A stretch of DNA of 64,000 nucleotides from Mucilaginibacter achroorhodeus (lineage in GTDB: Bacteria > Bacteroidota > Bacteroidia > Sphingobacteriales > Sphingobacteriaceae). Under the pieces are notes generated by a model. That model saw nothing but the letters and a program-made list of their open reading frames with translations, was not told the origin of the DNA and did not search any database. The DNA is taken from NCBI RefSeq assembly GCF_007846095.1, contig NZ_VOEI01000005.1:62001-126000 (forward strand), written 5' to 3'. Shown here piece by piece: positions 34,316 through 43,146 of the stretch. Each line of letters starts with the position of its first letter. Within the stretch, counting starts at the first letter, position 1. A program made the translations under genes and the position numbers.

Positions 34316-35752
34316 TTACGCCAGTATTTGTTTTACAACGGCTTCGTTGCCATTTTGTATGGCCACGTCCATAACGGTTTGCCCGGCATTATTTACATTT
34401 TCTATCGTAGAGGTATCCTTATCCAATATCAGCGAAACAAGTTTCTTCGCCGACATCTGGTCGGGGTTTGAGGCTGCGTACATTAATGCCGTACTGCCTG
34501 TGTTATCTACATATGTCGTGTCGGCATCATTGTCAAGCAGTAGCTCGGCAATTGCATACTTGGGCTCATTACCTCGCATGGCAAATGACATTAACGGTGT
34601 TCGGCCGAATTGATCAGGTTTGTTGACGTCGGCACCGGCATCAATCAACTCTTCAACTAATGCAGCATTCAGATCAGCAAGATAACCGGCCTTGCAGATC
34701 ACGTTTAGTGCGGTGTCACCATCATTGGTGATAGCAGCATCCACGTCCAGTCCTTTGTCAATCAAATTGCGGAGAATTTTAACGATGTCTTTTAGGTCTT
34801 GGCTTAATCCGCGGCCAAAGTTTGTTATGCCCTTTGCAAGCAAATAATAGGCAGCGGTTTCGCCTATACCGGTGCGGTAATTCACATCTGCACCTGCATC
34901 AGTCAATATCTTTACCATCGGCAGCGATGGATACTCGCAAGCAAGCATGAGTGCCGCACGGTTATGCTGGTCTGACAGTTGATCCAAATCGACCTCGGTT
35001 TTTACAATACTCTCCAACGCGGCCATATCACGGTTAAGCACGGCCTCATGCATCGTCATGCCCCCGGTTGTGGTGTTTTCATCGTTGCCTGTTAATATGG
35101 CGGCTATTTCTTTTACACCGCTGCGCTGGGCGTATGCCAGTGGAGTGCTGCCAAAGATGTCTTTATCGTCAGGGTCTATGCCGCTTTTTTCAATAAGTAC
35201 TTTAACAATTTTTGTTGCAGCATCTAATGCGCCCGGTATACTTTTACGGTGGACCAATTTATCGCAAATGGAATGCAGCAGATTTTTACCTTCTGCTTCT
35301 GTTGCGTCCAATTTCGTTCCAGTGTCTCCAAGAACATCCAGCATGGGGTACATATAAACCAGCCCGGCTTCATAATAAGCAAGTTTACCAGAGTCATTTT
35401 TCTTTTTGGAATTAACGCCGGCTTCAAGCAATGCTTGCGTTGTTTCTTTGATCCTTATCGCTTTTTGTTCAAGCTTAAGATCGCTGAGATCAAACTTAGC
35501 CGTTGCAAGTGCGTGCAACGGCGTATTGCCGTACTTATCTGTATCGGGTTTTACGCCTTTTTCCCGTAAAAATTTTATCGCTTCGGGATGTGTGAATCTG
35601 GCTGCAAGATGATAAAGGTTTTCTTCCTGATCACCTGTGATAGCCAGATCTGGTAACGATTGATAAAGCGCCAGTACATCAATCTTTGCAGCGTCATCCG
35701 CAAACATATTGCGATGATAAGTATCTCTTATCAGATTAAATTCTGTACTCAT
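34316..35752 (-). CDS. Ankyrin-repeat protein, 478 residues
   Basis: About eleven to thirteen degenerate ankyrin repeats occupy most of the chain, clearest at YGNTPLHALATAKFDLSDL, FGSTPLAYAQRSGVKEIAAIL and FGRTPLMSFAMRGNEPKYAI. The N-terminal 35 residues are non-repetitive. No signal peptide is seen. The start overlaps the TPR gene stop by 4 nt, implying translational coupling. Role unknown; scaffold, immunity or chaperone roles are possible. Confidence 0.83.
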   Translation of the reverse strand: MSTEFNLIRDTYHRNMFADDAAKIDVLALYQSLPDLAITGDQEENLYHLAARFTHPEAIKFLREKGVKPDTDKYGNTPLHALATAKFDLSDLKLEQKAIRIKETTQALLEAGVNSKKKNDSGKLAYYEAGLVYMYPMLDVLGDTGTKLDATEAEGKNLLHSICDKLVHRKSIPGALDAATKIVKVLIEKSGIDPDDKDIFGSTPLAYAQRSGVKEIAAILTGNDENTTTGGMTMHEAVLNRDMAALESIVKTEVDLDQLSDQHNRAALMLACEYPSLPMVKILTDAGADVNYRTGIGETAAYYLLAKGITNFGRGLSQDLKDIVKILRNLIDKGLDVDAAITNDGDTALNVICKAGYLADLNAALVEELIDAGADVNKPDQFGRTPLMSFAMRGNEPKYAIAELLLDNDADTTYVDNTGSTALMYAASNPDQMSAKKLVSLILDKDTSTIENVNNAGQTVMDVAIQNGNEAVVKQILA

Positions 35753-36255
35753 TTTTTAAGTTTTTCTTTAGCTGTGGTCAGTGCTTCGGTAATATTTCTG
35801 TACTGTTTGTAAGCTATGGGGGTGGCTGTTTCAACTACAATAGCAAATTCTTTAAGCTGCAACCAGCAATCAGTTTTTAGCCGGATTATCCCATCTGCTA
35901 CCATCTCCGGAAAGGCGTGTAAATATTGGTCAGTGATAGCAGTTTGATGGTCGTTCAGTTGATTCTGTTTATCCCGCAGGTTTTTATAAAACTCATCAAT
36001 CAACTGCTTAGATCTTATTGTACCTGCCGGCAAGAACATTTGTGCCTTGTCCAGATAAATAAGCGCTTCGCGGTAGTTGCCCGTCCAATAAAAACACAGG
36101 GCAAGATTGTAGTGAGTAGTAGGTTTATCTGTCGGCTCGGCTTTTAGCAGCTGGTAAGCCTCCGCATACTTCGATTGACTAATGAGCTGAACAATGAAGT
36201 CAGTTCGCAGTACATGATTAACACCCGGGCTTGTTGTATTTGAACCTAACAGCAT
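35749..36255 (-). CDS. TPR-like protein, 168 residues
   Basis: A cytosolic helical protein with TPR-type units, the clearest being PTTHYNLALCFYWTGNYREALIYLDKAQMFLP near residues 45-76. The C-terminal half is helical without a clear motif. It is the first gene of the four-gene minus-strand operon, directly downstream of a terminator for the DUF4870 gene. It is likely an adaptor; no specific function is recognised. Confidence 0.75.
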   Translation of the reverse strand: MLLGSNTTSPGVNHVLRTDFIVQLISQSKYAEAYQLLKAEPTDKPTTHYNLALCFYWTGNYREALIYLDKAQMFLPAGTIRSKQLIDEFYKNLRDKQNQLNDHQTAITDQYLHAFPEMVADGIIRLKTDCWLQLKEFAIVVETATPIAYKQYRNITEALTTAKEKLKK

Positions 36256-36269
36256 AATTTATTTTAAAT

Positions 36270-36322
36270 AGGTAAATAAAATACCTGGTAGCCGCTACTA
36301 TGTTAAAAGCAACGGTACCAGG
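36270..36322 (-). terminator. Terminator of the DUF4870 gene
   Basis: On the minus strand, CCTGGTACCG pairs with CGGCTACCAGG (36313-36322 with 36284-36294 on the plus strand, one bulge), followed by TATTTTATTT. It separates the DUF4870 gene from the TPR-ankyrin operon. Confidence 0.6.
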
Positions 36323-36349
36323 GCTTTTAGAAAGGTTAGGCTCAATTAT

Positions 36350-36715
36350 TTAGAAGCTTTTTTGCTGAGAATTTGCGCCAGCCTGGTCGCTGAAGTTGAA
36401 GCGGCCTTCAAATAATTTACCTACTATTGGTAGTGGTTTTACGGCTTCATTGTTAGCGGCCACAATACCCAACAGCATGAGTATAAAGGTTGCTAAACCA
36501 ACTATACCGCTTACAATGTATAAGCCGGGGATTATAGCAATAAGAATAGACATCAAAATACCGAGAGCAAACGATAGAATGATAAGCCCTAAGGATTGGC
36601 CCAAATGATAGTTTACTAATTCGCTTTTTTGTTCGCGCTTTTTAAATTCTAAATAAGCAATTATCCAACCGATAATGGTGATGTAGCTTACAATAGCTAA
36701 TGTTTTGTTTGACAT
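36350..36715 (-). CDS. DUF4870/Tic20-like membrane protein
   Basis: A 121-residue protein with about three helices. It starts MSNKTLAIVSYITIIGWIIAYLEFKK and contains the YHLGQSLGLIIL stretch typical of DUF4870 proteins, then LPIVGKLFEGRFNF near the end. The reading frame is open further upstream, but a good promoter lies there (36754-36784), so ATG 36715 is the start. Function of the family is unknown. Confidence 0.85.
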   Translation of the reverse strand: MSNKTLAIVSYITIIGWIIAYLEFKKREQKSELVNYHLGQSLGLIILSFALGILMSILIAIIPGLYIVSGIVGLATFILMLLGIVAANNEAVKPLPIVGKLFEGRFNFSDQAGANSQQKSF

Positions 36716-36753
36716 AGTTTTTACTTTTAAGGTTAACAATAAAGATGTTGACC

Positions 36754-36784
36754 CAAAAGTAGTTAGGTAGCTGTCCGGAGCCAA
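36754..36784 (-). promoter_or_regulatory. Bacteroidota-type promoter of the DUF4870 gene
   Basis: On the minus strand, TACTTTTG (36761-36754) is preceded by a TTG (36784-36782) at 20 nt. Spacing and sequence agree with the family consensus. The predicted transcript begins about 30 nt before ATG 36715. Confidence 0.6.
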
Positions 36785-36803
36785 AAAAACGGTAGCTACA
36801 AGG

Positions 36804-36864
36804 CGTCTACCAGTTAATTTTAAACCGTCTACAAATCATCTACAACAATTTTATAAGTTGTTGT
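36804..36864 (+). promoter_or_regulatory. Helically phased direct repeats and inverted repeat upstream of the TPR/HTH regulator
   Basis: Three copies of C(G/A)TCTAC start at 36804, 36826 and 36837, spaced by 22 and 11 bp, that is two and one helical turns. They are followed by the inverted repeat ACAACAA/TTGTTGT (36842-36848 with 36858-36864). The location between divergent genes suits an operator. Confidence 0.45.
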
Positions 36865-36940
36865 GTTACAGTATTAATTACGGCGAGATAAGGAAGATGT
36901 GAAAAGAGCCGTTTCGCTATAGTTAACTACCCGAGCACTT

Positions 36941-38887
36941 ATGTATTTAAAGAAGATCTTCGTCTTTCTCGTGTTTTTCTATCTGTTAGGATATGGAAAT
37001 ACCGGCTTCTCTCAATCTTTGATCATTGACTCTTTAACGCGGGTAGCCAATAGTGTGTCTTATAAAGAAAGGCCTGTTGCCACAGCCGAATTGGCAAGGG
37101 CTACATTAGAAAAAGATGCTGACGAAGCTCTAAAAACTGCCCGGCGGGCCTTGCAGCTTTCCAAAGAATTAGATGAAGCCGGACCAAAGGCATTCTGCTA
37201 TGCTACCATGGCTTACCTGTTGATGCAAAAGGGCCAGGAAAGAAGAGCAGTAATTTACCTGGATAGCGCCAGCCGATGTGCCGCTAAAACTACGGATAAG
37301 GAAATGCTGGCCTTTGTATGGCTCCGCAAAGGTTGGCTTGAGTTGGTTAGAGGCAATAATGAGAAAGCGATATCCGGTCTGTTAAGGGCAGATCAATTGT
37401 TGGCAAATGCTACTGATAAAAGGGCTTTCAGTTATAAAACGCTCATCAACCATTATATCGCAAGTATCTACGCTTACGGAAGCGATACCGTAAAGCAACA
37501 CCGCTATGCCATGGCTTGTTTAGCTGCATCAAAAAAGAGCGTTTTTGCAGATGATACCCAAATAGGTTATATGACGCTGGCTCATAGTTTCTTTTCGTCT
37601 TTTGAACATAACATGGCCCGGCGCGAACTTTTAGATTCGAGCATGCGCTACTATCGCAGGGCTATGAATTTTTATGAGAAGAATAAGGAGCGGATATTTA
37701 TTCAAAGCAATGCCTCGTTAACTGCATTGAATATTGCCAACGCCTACTTTAAATATTATCCCTTAAGCTTTAAAGATAGTGCACAACGGTATGTGAATAT
37801 AGCCTTAGCAATAGGCCGCAAAACCAACGGAAAAGAAATTATCGCCAACTGTTATGGGATACTTAGCGAATACGCGTTAAGGCAAAAAGATTATGTTAAA
37901 GCGGAGCAATATCTGATAACAGGCATTGGTGAATTGGCAAGTGCAGCGCCTGGGGTAGATATAACCCGATCGCGGTTGATGCTGGGGCTTGCAAATGTTG
38001 CGGAGCAAAAGGGTGATAAACAAAAGGCCCTGGACTACTACAAGCAGTACGTAACCTATTATGGTAAAGTGTTTGACGCCCAAAAATTAAGTATTGTGCA
38101 GCAACTTGAAGAGGAATACCACGCAGCCCAGCGAGATAACGAGATAAAACGATTAAAAGAACGCGACAATTACAATAAAAGGCTTAACTGGCTGTATGTA
38201 GCCATTGGCTCGGTAAGCATTTTGGTTTTGGGTTTGTTGCTGAGTTCTTACCATTATAAACTAAAAGCATCTCAGCAACAAAAGCAGATAGCCGATAAGC
38301 AGAACGAAGAGATACAATTGATTGCCAAACTTAAACAGGCCGAAGCGCAACAATTGATGATGGAGAAACAGGAGGCAGAACTGCAGGCCCATTTGCGGGA
38401 AGAGGAGCGCGCCAGGGCCGAAGCGCAACAAGCCCTACTGCAAGACAGAACGGAATGGTTGGAAAAAGAGCTGCTGGCCGGCACTTTAAAAATAGAAGAG
38501 AAGAACGCCATATTTGAATTGCTCAAAGAGAAATCGCGCGGGGGAGATGCGCAGCATGTAGCCAGGCAAATAGGCCGTATCATCAATCAAAACTTACGTG
38601 CTGATAAAAGCCTTGACGAGCAACAGGGCATCAGCCATATCCATCCGTCGTTTTTTATAGCGCTGCAGCAACGGGCAGATAATTCCCTTACCCGGTTGGA
38701 TCTTAAGTATTGTGCATATATTTTAATGGGATTGGATAATAAAGAAATAGCAAGCCGCTTAGGTGTTGAACCCAAAAGTATCCGCATGGCTCGCTACCGT
38801 TTAAAGCAAAAACTTAAGCTTGGTAAAGATGACAATCTTGACCAGTCAATTTTAGGTTTTCAATACACAGACCATAAGGCAGATTGA
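36941..38887 (+). CDS. TPR-transmembrane-coiled coil-HTH regulator
   Basis: A 648-residue Bacteroidota-type regulator. It has a signal peptide (about 1-24), TPR repeats in the periplasm (about 45-390, e.g. KGDKQKALDYYKQYVTYYG), a membrane helix near 417-437, a Gln/Glu-rich coiled coil (about 445-540) and a LuxR/sigma-70-region-4-like HTH near 595-640 (YILMGLDNKEIASRLGVEPKSIRMARYRLKQKL). The layout implies that an envelope signal is transmitted to DNA without a phosphorelay. Targets are unknown; its own upstream repeats and the nearby susCD locus are candidates. Confidence 0.88.
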   Translation: MYLKKIFVFLVFFYLLGYGNTGFSQSLIIDSLTRVANSVSYKERPVATAELARATLEKDADEALKTARRALQLSKELDEAGPKAFCYATMAYLLMQKGQERRAVIYLDSASRCAAKTTDKEMLAFVWLRKGWLELVRGNNEKAISGLLRADQLLANATDKRAFSYKTLINHYIASIYAYGSDTVKQHRYAMACLAASKKSVFADDTQIGYMTLAHSFFSSFEHNMARRELLDSSMRYYRRAMNFYEKNKERIFIQSNASLTALNIANAYFKYYPLSFKDSAQRYVNIALAIGRKTNGKEIIANCYGILSEYALRQKDYVKAEQYLITGIGELASAAPGVDITRSRLMLGLANVAEQKGDKQKALDYYKQYVTYYGKVFDAQKLSIVQQLEEEYHAAQRDNEIKRLKERDNYNKRLNWLYVAIGSVSILVLGLLLSSYHYKLKASQQQKQIADKQNEEIQLIAKLKQAEAQQLMMEKQEAELQAHLREEERARAEAQQALLQDRTEWLEKELLAGTLKIEEKNAIFELLKEKSRGGDAQHVARQIGRIINQNLRADKSLDEQQGISHIHPSFFIALQQRADNSLTRLDLKYCAYILMGLDNKEIASRLGVEPKSIRMARYRLKQKLKLGKDDNLDQSILGFQYTDHKAD

Positions 38888-39018
38888 TTTCTGCTTTTTA
38901 TCAACAGTCTCGATCTGCTTCACATCCGCTTAAGAATTCTAAGCAAATTCTAATACATTTTGTAACGCCTATGTTACTATTGTTACGATATTTACGTTTC
39001 AATCAAAAAAGATAGGTG

Positions 39019-39462
39019 ATGGGAAGATTACTTAAAATAGCAGCAGTTACAGTGCTTACGTTCGGAATATTTTACACTTTTAACGCAGGTTGCGTTGATT
39101 TTTTCAAATGGTATTTTACGTTACAATTGTTGCCACAAATAGTTGTTGGATTTGCATTTGGTGGCGTTAGCTGGTTAATGGGGAAGGCTGTAAACCTATT
39201 CATATTAAAATGGGTAAATCAGCAACCATCGCTAACGGTATACGGTCTAACGCTATTATCGTCACTTTGGTTAATACATACTATCATTATATTCTCGGCT
39301 TTCAGATTTGCTTTTTTTGAGCTTTCATGGGCGTCTGTAAGTGCGATAGTACTTGCGGCCGAACTATCGCTGTTACCTTTAGTGGCTGTGTTTTTCCAGA
39401 GCCGGTCTATCCACAAAACAACGATGGGGTATAACGTTTCTGAAGAATTGGTGATAAATTAG
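39019..39462 (+). CDS. Four-helix membrane protein of unknown function
   Basis: A 147-residue membrane protein with about four hydrophobic segments (about 8-20, 35-60, 75-100 and 105-130). The codon before ATG 39019 is GTG and could also serve as a start. No family motif was recognised. A terminator follows 25 nt after its stop, so it appears to be monocistronic. Confidence 0.65.
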   Translation: MGRLLKIAAVTVLTFGIFYTFNAGCVDFFKWYFTLQLLPQIVVGFAFGGVSWLMGKAVNLFILKWVNQQPSLTVYGLTLLSSLWLIHTIIIFSAFRFAFFELSWASVSAIVLAAELSLLPLVAVFFQSRSIHKTTMGYNVSEELVIN

Positions 39463-39487
39463 ATCAGGATATTTCAAAAATAAATAG

Positions 39488-39513
39488 AGCCTCGCAACGC
39501 GGGGCTTTTTTTT
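39488..39513 (+). terminator. Rho-independent terminator
   Basis: AGCCTCG pairs with CGGGGCT (one T-G pair) around a short loop, followed by eight T residues. Confidence 0.85.
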
Positions 39514-39695
39514 GAGTAAGGAATCTGTAATGTTTACTCAATGAAAGCTTCAAAAACAAAAATCGAGATTTCAGTTGTAGCATATTAGTTACTTAAGATG
39601 TGTTTTCCTATGTTTGCAGCGCTCTGCAAAAAAAGCTAAATCTATTGCAAATTATAGTCAATAATTAGCGTGAGCCATTGTATAACTTCGATAAT

Positions 39696-39703
39696 TATCT
39701 TTG
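39696..39703 (+). promoter_or_regulatory. Candidate -7 element for the susC transcript
   Basis: TATCTTTG fits TAnnTTTG; a second match, TATGTTTG, lies at 39609-39616. Neither has a TTG at ideal spacing (15 nt for the first). If the first is used, the susC leader is about 214 nt. The interval 39514-39690 otherwise shows nothing recognisable. Confidence 0.4.
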
Positions 39704-39727
39704 CGATAATAATACCTTAATATCAAC

Positions 39728-39871
39728 ATGAATCCTATAAACCAACTTAGTAACCAACTTAATCTATCGCCTATGTGAAAACGCATACTTACCACCTTAC
39801 GATAGATCAATTATCTGATCATCAATACCATGCTAATATTTCTTTTTAGATAAATCGGTAAGCCCCGATTT
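39728..39871 (+). promoter_or_regulatory. Structured leader with a 16-codon ORF upstream of susC
   Basis: A small ORF (39728-39778) encodes MNPINQLSNQLNLSPM. Its stop codon lies in a hairpin, TATGTG-AAAA-CGCATA (39772-39787), itself enclosed by an 8-bp stem ATCTATCG/CGATAGAT (39762-39769 with 39800-39807). A competing stem GATCA/TGATC (39805-39809 with 39816-39820) shares bases with the right arm. A further hairpin AAATCGG/CCGATTT is at 39852-39871. The pattern could be attenuation-like; there is no proof. Confidence 0.4.
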
Positions 39872-39923
39872 TGCATGGCTTAAACTGGACTGAAAAACTT
39901 AATTAACTTAAACAACAAATAGT

Positions 39924-42900
39924 ATGAAATTTATTAAACACCCAAAAGGTGTACTTAATAAATGCGGGCTATCTTCCAAGAAGTCTGTATTTATAATGAA
40001 TTTGACACTTGCTTTAACCGTTCCGGCTGTGTTACCTTCGGTAGCCAGTGCATTTCCACTTACAAAAGCAACCGTAAACGTTGATAAGCTTGTAAACTTT
40101 GCCGTAATTAAAGGTAAAGTTGTAGATGAGAACGGCGCACCACTACCAGGTGTATCAATTAGCGTTAAAGGCACTTCTGGTGGTACTGTTACTGATGCAA
40201 GCGGTAACTTCACATTAAACGCTCCAGACAACGCAACACTTGTTTTCTCTTTCATAGGTTACCAATCTCAGGAAGTAGCTGTAGGTGGCAGAACTACTAT
40301 CAGTGTGAAAATGAACCCATCGGCCAAAGGCTTAAATGAGGTTGTTGTAACGGCACTCGGTATATCTAAAGATCAAAAGAAGCTTGGTTACGCAGTATCA
40401 ACAGTAAATGGTGATGCGCTTAATAAAGCTAAAGAAACTAACGTTGCTTTATCACTTCAAGGCCGCGTGGCCGGCTTAAGCGTTGGTTCATCAAACGGTG
40501 GTCCGGGTTCATCTGCGCGCGTGTTATTGCGTGGTTTAACCAGCTTTACAGCCGGCAGCCCTTTATATGTTATAAACGGCGTACCTATGGATAATACGCA
40601 AAGAGGCGCTTCTGGTGAGTGGGGTGGAGCTGATTACGGTGATGGTATCTCAAATATCAACCCCGACGATATTGAATCGATGACAGTACTGAAAGGTCAG
40701 TCTGCGTCAGCGTTGTATGGTTCACGTGCTGTTAACGGTGTAATTTTGATCACTACAAAATCTGGTAAAAAGAATTCGGCTTTTGGTGTTGAATTCAACA
40801 CCAATATTCAATTTGATAAACCTGTAGATAATACTGATTTTCAACAAGTATATGGCCAGGGTATATTAAATGCTGCCGGTGTAGCTGCGAAGCCAACTTC
40901 ACTTAACGAAGCACGTAACTCAGGCAGCTTGGCATGGGGTACAAAAATGGATGGCAGCATGGTGCCGCAAATTGATGGCAAAGACCACCCATACTCTCCG
41001 GTTAGCAATTACATTGATTTTTATCGCACTGCTCCTTCGTTTACAAATACTGCTGTTTTTTCGGGCGGTGGTAAAGAAAGTACCTTCAGGTTATCTTTGT
41101 CAGATCTTCGTGCCAATTCTATGGTACCCAACAGCTATCTGGACAGGAAAACGTTTAACTTTAACGGAAGCCAACAAGTAACTTCCAAGTTGAATGTTAA
41201 CGTTGTTGCCAATTATGTTTTAGAAAATTCTAAAAACAGATCTGGCTTAAGTGACGGTCCGGGAAACCCTAATAACGTTCAGTTTTTAGCGCCTAACCAG
41301 GATCAGGCTACTTTAGCTCCGGGTGTAACTCCGGATGGTAAGGAGTTAACCTTTACCGATGATAGCTATGTAACCAACCCTTACTTTGCTGCAAATTATT
41401 TTCAAAAGAATACTCAAAGAAGCAGGTTAATATCTGCGTTGTCGGCCAAATACGATTTTACAAATTGGCTTTACTTACAAGGCCGTGTAGGGTACGATGT
41501 AAGTAATGACAAGCGTATTGATATTGAACCTACGGGTACCGGTTACCGCGGGGATAACGGAACAATGAGACAAGCCAATGCACAAATTACAGAGTTTAAC
41601 ACTGACATTTTGTTAAATGCAAAACACAGCCTTGTTAAAGACCTATTAAACGTTGACTTTACCGCTGGTGGTAACATTCGCAAATCAAATGCTGATGGCA
41701 CTTTTATTGAAGGACAGGGCGGTTTCATCATACCTTACTTCTATAGCCTTACAAACTTCGGTTCACGTAACTCTGGCCCAAGCACTGATCTAATTACCAA
41801 TAAGCAAGTTAACTCGGCTTACTATTCAGCAGATTTTTCCATCAAAGACTACTTGGTGTTGAGCACAACCGGTCGTTATGATTATTACAGTACCATTGCT
41901 AAATCTGTAGGTCCTGGTATATTCTCACCTTCTGTTTCAGGTAGTTTCATATTCTCTGAGTTGCATAAAATGGATGGTGTTGACCTGGGTAAAGTGCGTT
42001 TATCGTTTGCACAAACAAGTAATGATGCCGCTGCTTATTCAAACAGCGTTTACTACAATTTAAATAATGCGATCAATGGCGTACCTACTGCGGGCTTTAG
42101 CAGCCAGTTACCAAACCTTTTCTTAAAACCATTTACCTTAAAAGAGGTTGAGGCCGGTTTAGAAATGAAGTTCTGGGGCGATAGATTAGGTTTCGACCTT
42201 ACGTTGTTCTCTCGTAAAACAAACAACGAGATCATTAACGGAAACTTAGACTGGTCTACAGGTTATACAAACAGGTATATCGGCACCGGTTCTACCCAAA
42301 ATAAAGGTATAGAGTTTGAGATCCATGGTACACCTGTAAGATCAACATCGGGCTTCAGCTGGACCCCGTCATTTAACTTCACCTATGTTAAAAATAAGAT
42401 ATTGCAAACAGATGGTGTAACAAACGATAACATCAACTTTGGTAGGTTCCGTCCTTCTGCAGCCAACGGTTTAGCTATTACAGCCCTTGTTGCTGGTTTA
42501 CCTGGTCCGCAGATACTTGCTGCAGATTACAAACGTGATGCATCTGGTAACATCGTTTTTGACAGTAATGGTCTGCCACAAACCGGAAATTTAATTCCTA
42601 TGGGTTCTACAATCCCTAAAATTTATGGCGGTTTAAATAACACATTTAACTACAAACAATTTAATTTAGGTTTCCTGGTTGATTACCGTTTTGGTAACAA
42701 GGTTTTGTCAGCTACTGAGCAAGCCAGTATTTTTAGAGGTTTAAATAAACTTACGTTAAATGGTCGTGAAACCGGTGTTGTTGGTGTAGGCGTTACAGAA
42801 AGCGGTACTCCAAACACTGTCAGCGTTCCAGCACAAACATATTACCAGGCATTAGCGCGTAACGTTTACACGGTTGATGTGTTAGACGGTAGCTTTATTA

Positions 42901-43139
42901 AACTACGCCAAATTACGTTTGGCTATACCTTTAACGCTGCCTTCTTGAGAGGAACACCGTTCAGCAGCATTGGCGTATCAGCAGTTGGTCGTAACCTTTG
43001 GACTATTATGAAACATACCAAGAATATCGATCCAGAGTCAGGTTTTTCAAACGATGTTAGATATGCAGGTATCGAAGGTGGCAGTTTACCTTTCGCCAGG
43101 ACTTATGGTTTAAATGTGAACTTTAAATTCAAAAACTAA
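39924..43139 (+). CDS. SusC/RagA-family TonB-linked outer-membrane transporter
   Basis: A 1071-residue TonB-dependent transporter that forms the glycan-import channel with SusD. After an unusually long N-terminal region and signal sequence (about 1-43, ending SVASAF) comes a carboxypeptidase-regulatory-like domain (IKGKVVDENGAPLPGVSISVKG at about 63), a TonB-box-like NEVVVTALG (about 138), the plug domain ending SALYGSRAVNGVILITTKSGKK, and a 22-strand-type barrel ending in aromatic NFKFKN. The upstream leader is structured and no sigma/anti-sigma pair is adjacent. Confidence 0.95.
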   Translation: MKFIKHPKGVLNKCGLSSKKSVFIMNLTLALTVPAVLPSVASAFPLTKATVNVDKLVNFAVIKGKVVDENGAPLPGVSISVKGTSGGTVTDASGNFTLNAPDNATLVFSFIGYQSQEVAVGGRTTISVKMNPSAKGLNEVVVTALGISKDQKKLGYAVSTVNGDALNKAKETNVALSLQGRVAGLSVGSSNGGPGSSARVLLRGLTSFTAGSPLYVINGVPMDNTQRGASGEWGGADYGDGISNINPDDIESMTVLKGQSASALYGSRAVNGVILITTKSGKKNSAFGVEFNTNIQFDKPVDNTDFQQVYGQGILNAAGVAAKPTSLNEARNSGSLAWGTKMDGSMVPQIDGKDHPYSPVSNYIDFYRTAPSFTNTAVFSGGGKESTFRLSLSDLRANSMVPNSYLDRKTFNFNGSQQVTSKLNVNVVANYVLENSKNRSGLSDGPGNPNNVQFLAPNQDQATLAPGVTPDGKELTFTDDSYVTNPYFAANYFQKNTQRSRLISALSAKYDFTNWLYLQGRVGYDVSNDKRIDIEPTGTGYRGDNGTMRQANAQITEFNTDILLNAKHSLVKDLLNVDFTAGGNIRKSNADGTFIEGQGGFIIPYFYSLTNFGSRNSGPSTDLITNKQVNSAYYSADFSIKDYLVLSTTGRYDYYSTIAKSVGPGIFSPSVSGSFIFSELHKMDGVDLGKVRLSFAQTSNDAAAYSNSVYYNLNNAINGVPTAGFSSQLPNLFLKPFTLKEVEAGLEMKFWGDRLGFDLTLFSRKTNNEIINGNLDWSTGYTNRYIGTGSTQNKGIEFEIHGTPVRSTSGFSWTPSFNFTYVKNKILQTDGVTNDNINFGRFRPSAANGLAITALVAGLPGPQILAADYKRDASGNIVFDSNGLPQTGNLIPMGSTIPKIYGGLNNTFNYKQFNLGFLVDYRFGNKVLSATEQASIFRGLNKLTLNGRETGVVGVGVTESGTPNTVSVPAQTYYQALARNVYTVDVLDGSFIKLRQITFGYTFNAAFLRGTPFSSIGVSAVGRNLWTIMKHTKNIDPESGFSNDVRYAGIEGGSLPFARTYGLNVNFKFKN

Positions 43140-43146
43140 ACAGAAA

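Noticed and set aside
36716..36784. N-terminal extension of the DUF4870 protein
   Set aside because: The region holds a good promoter for the gene and the added residues have no family similarity.
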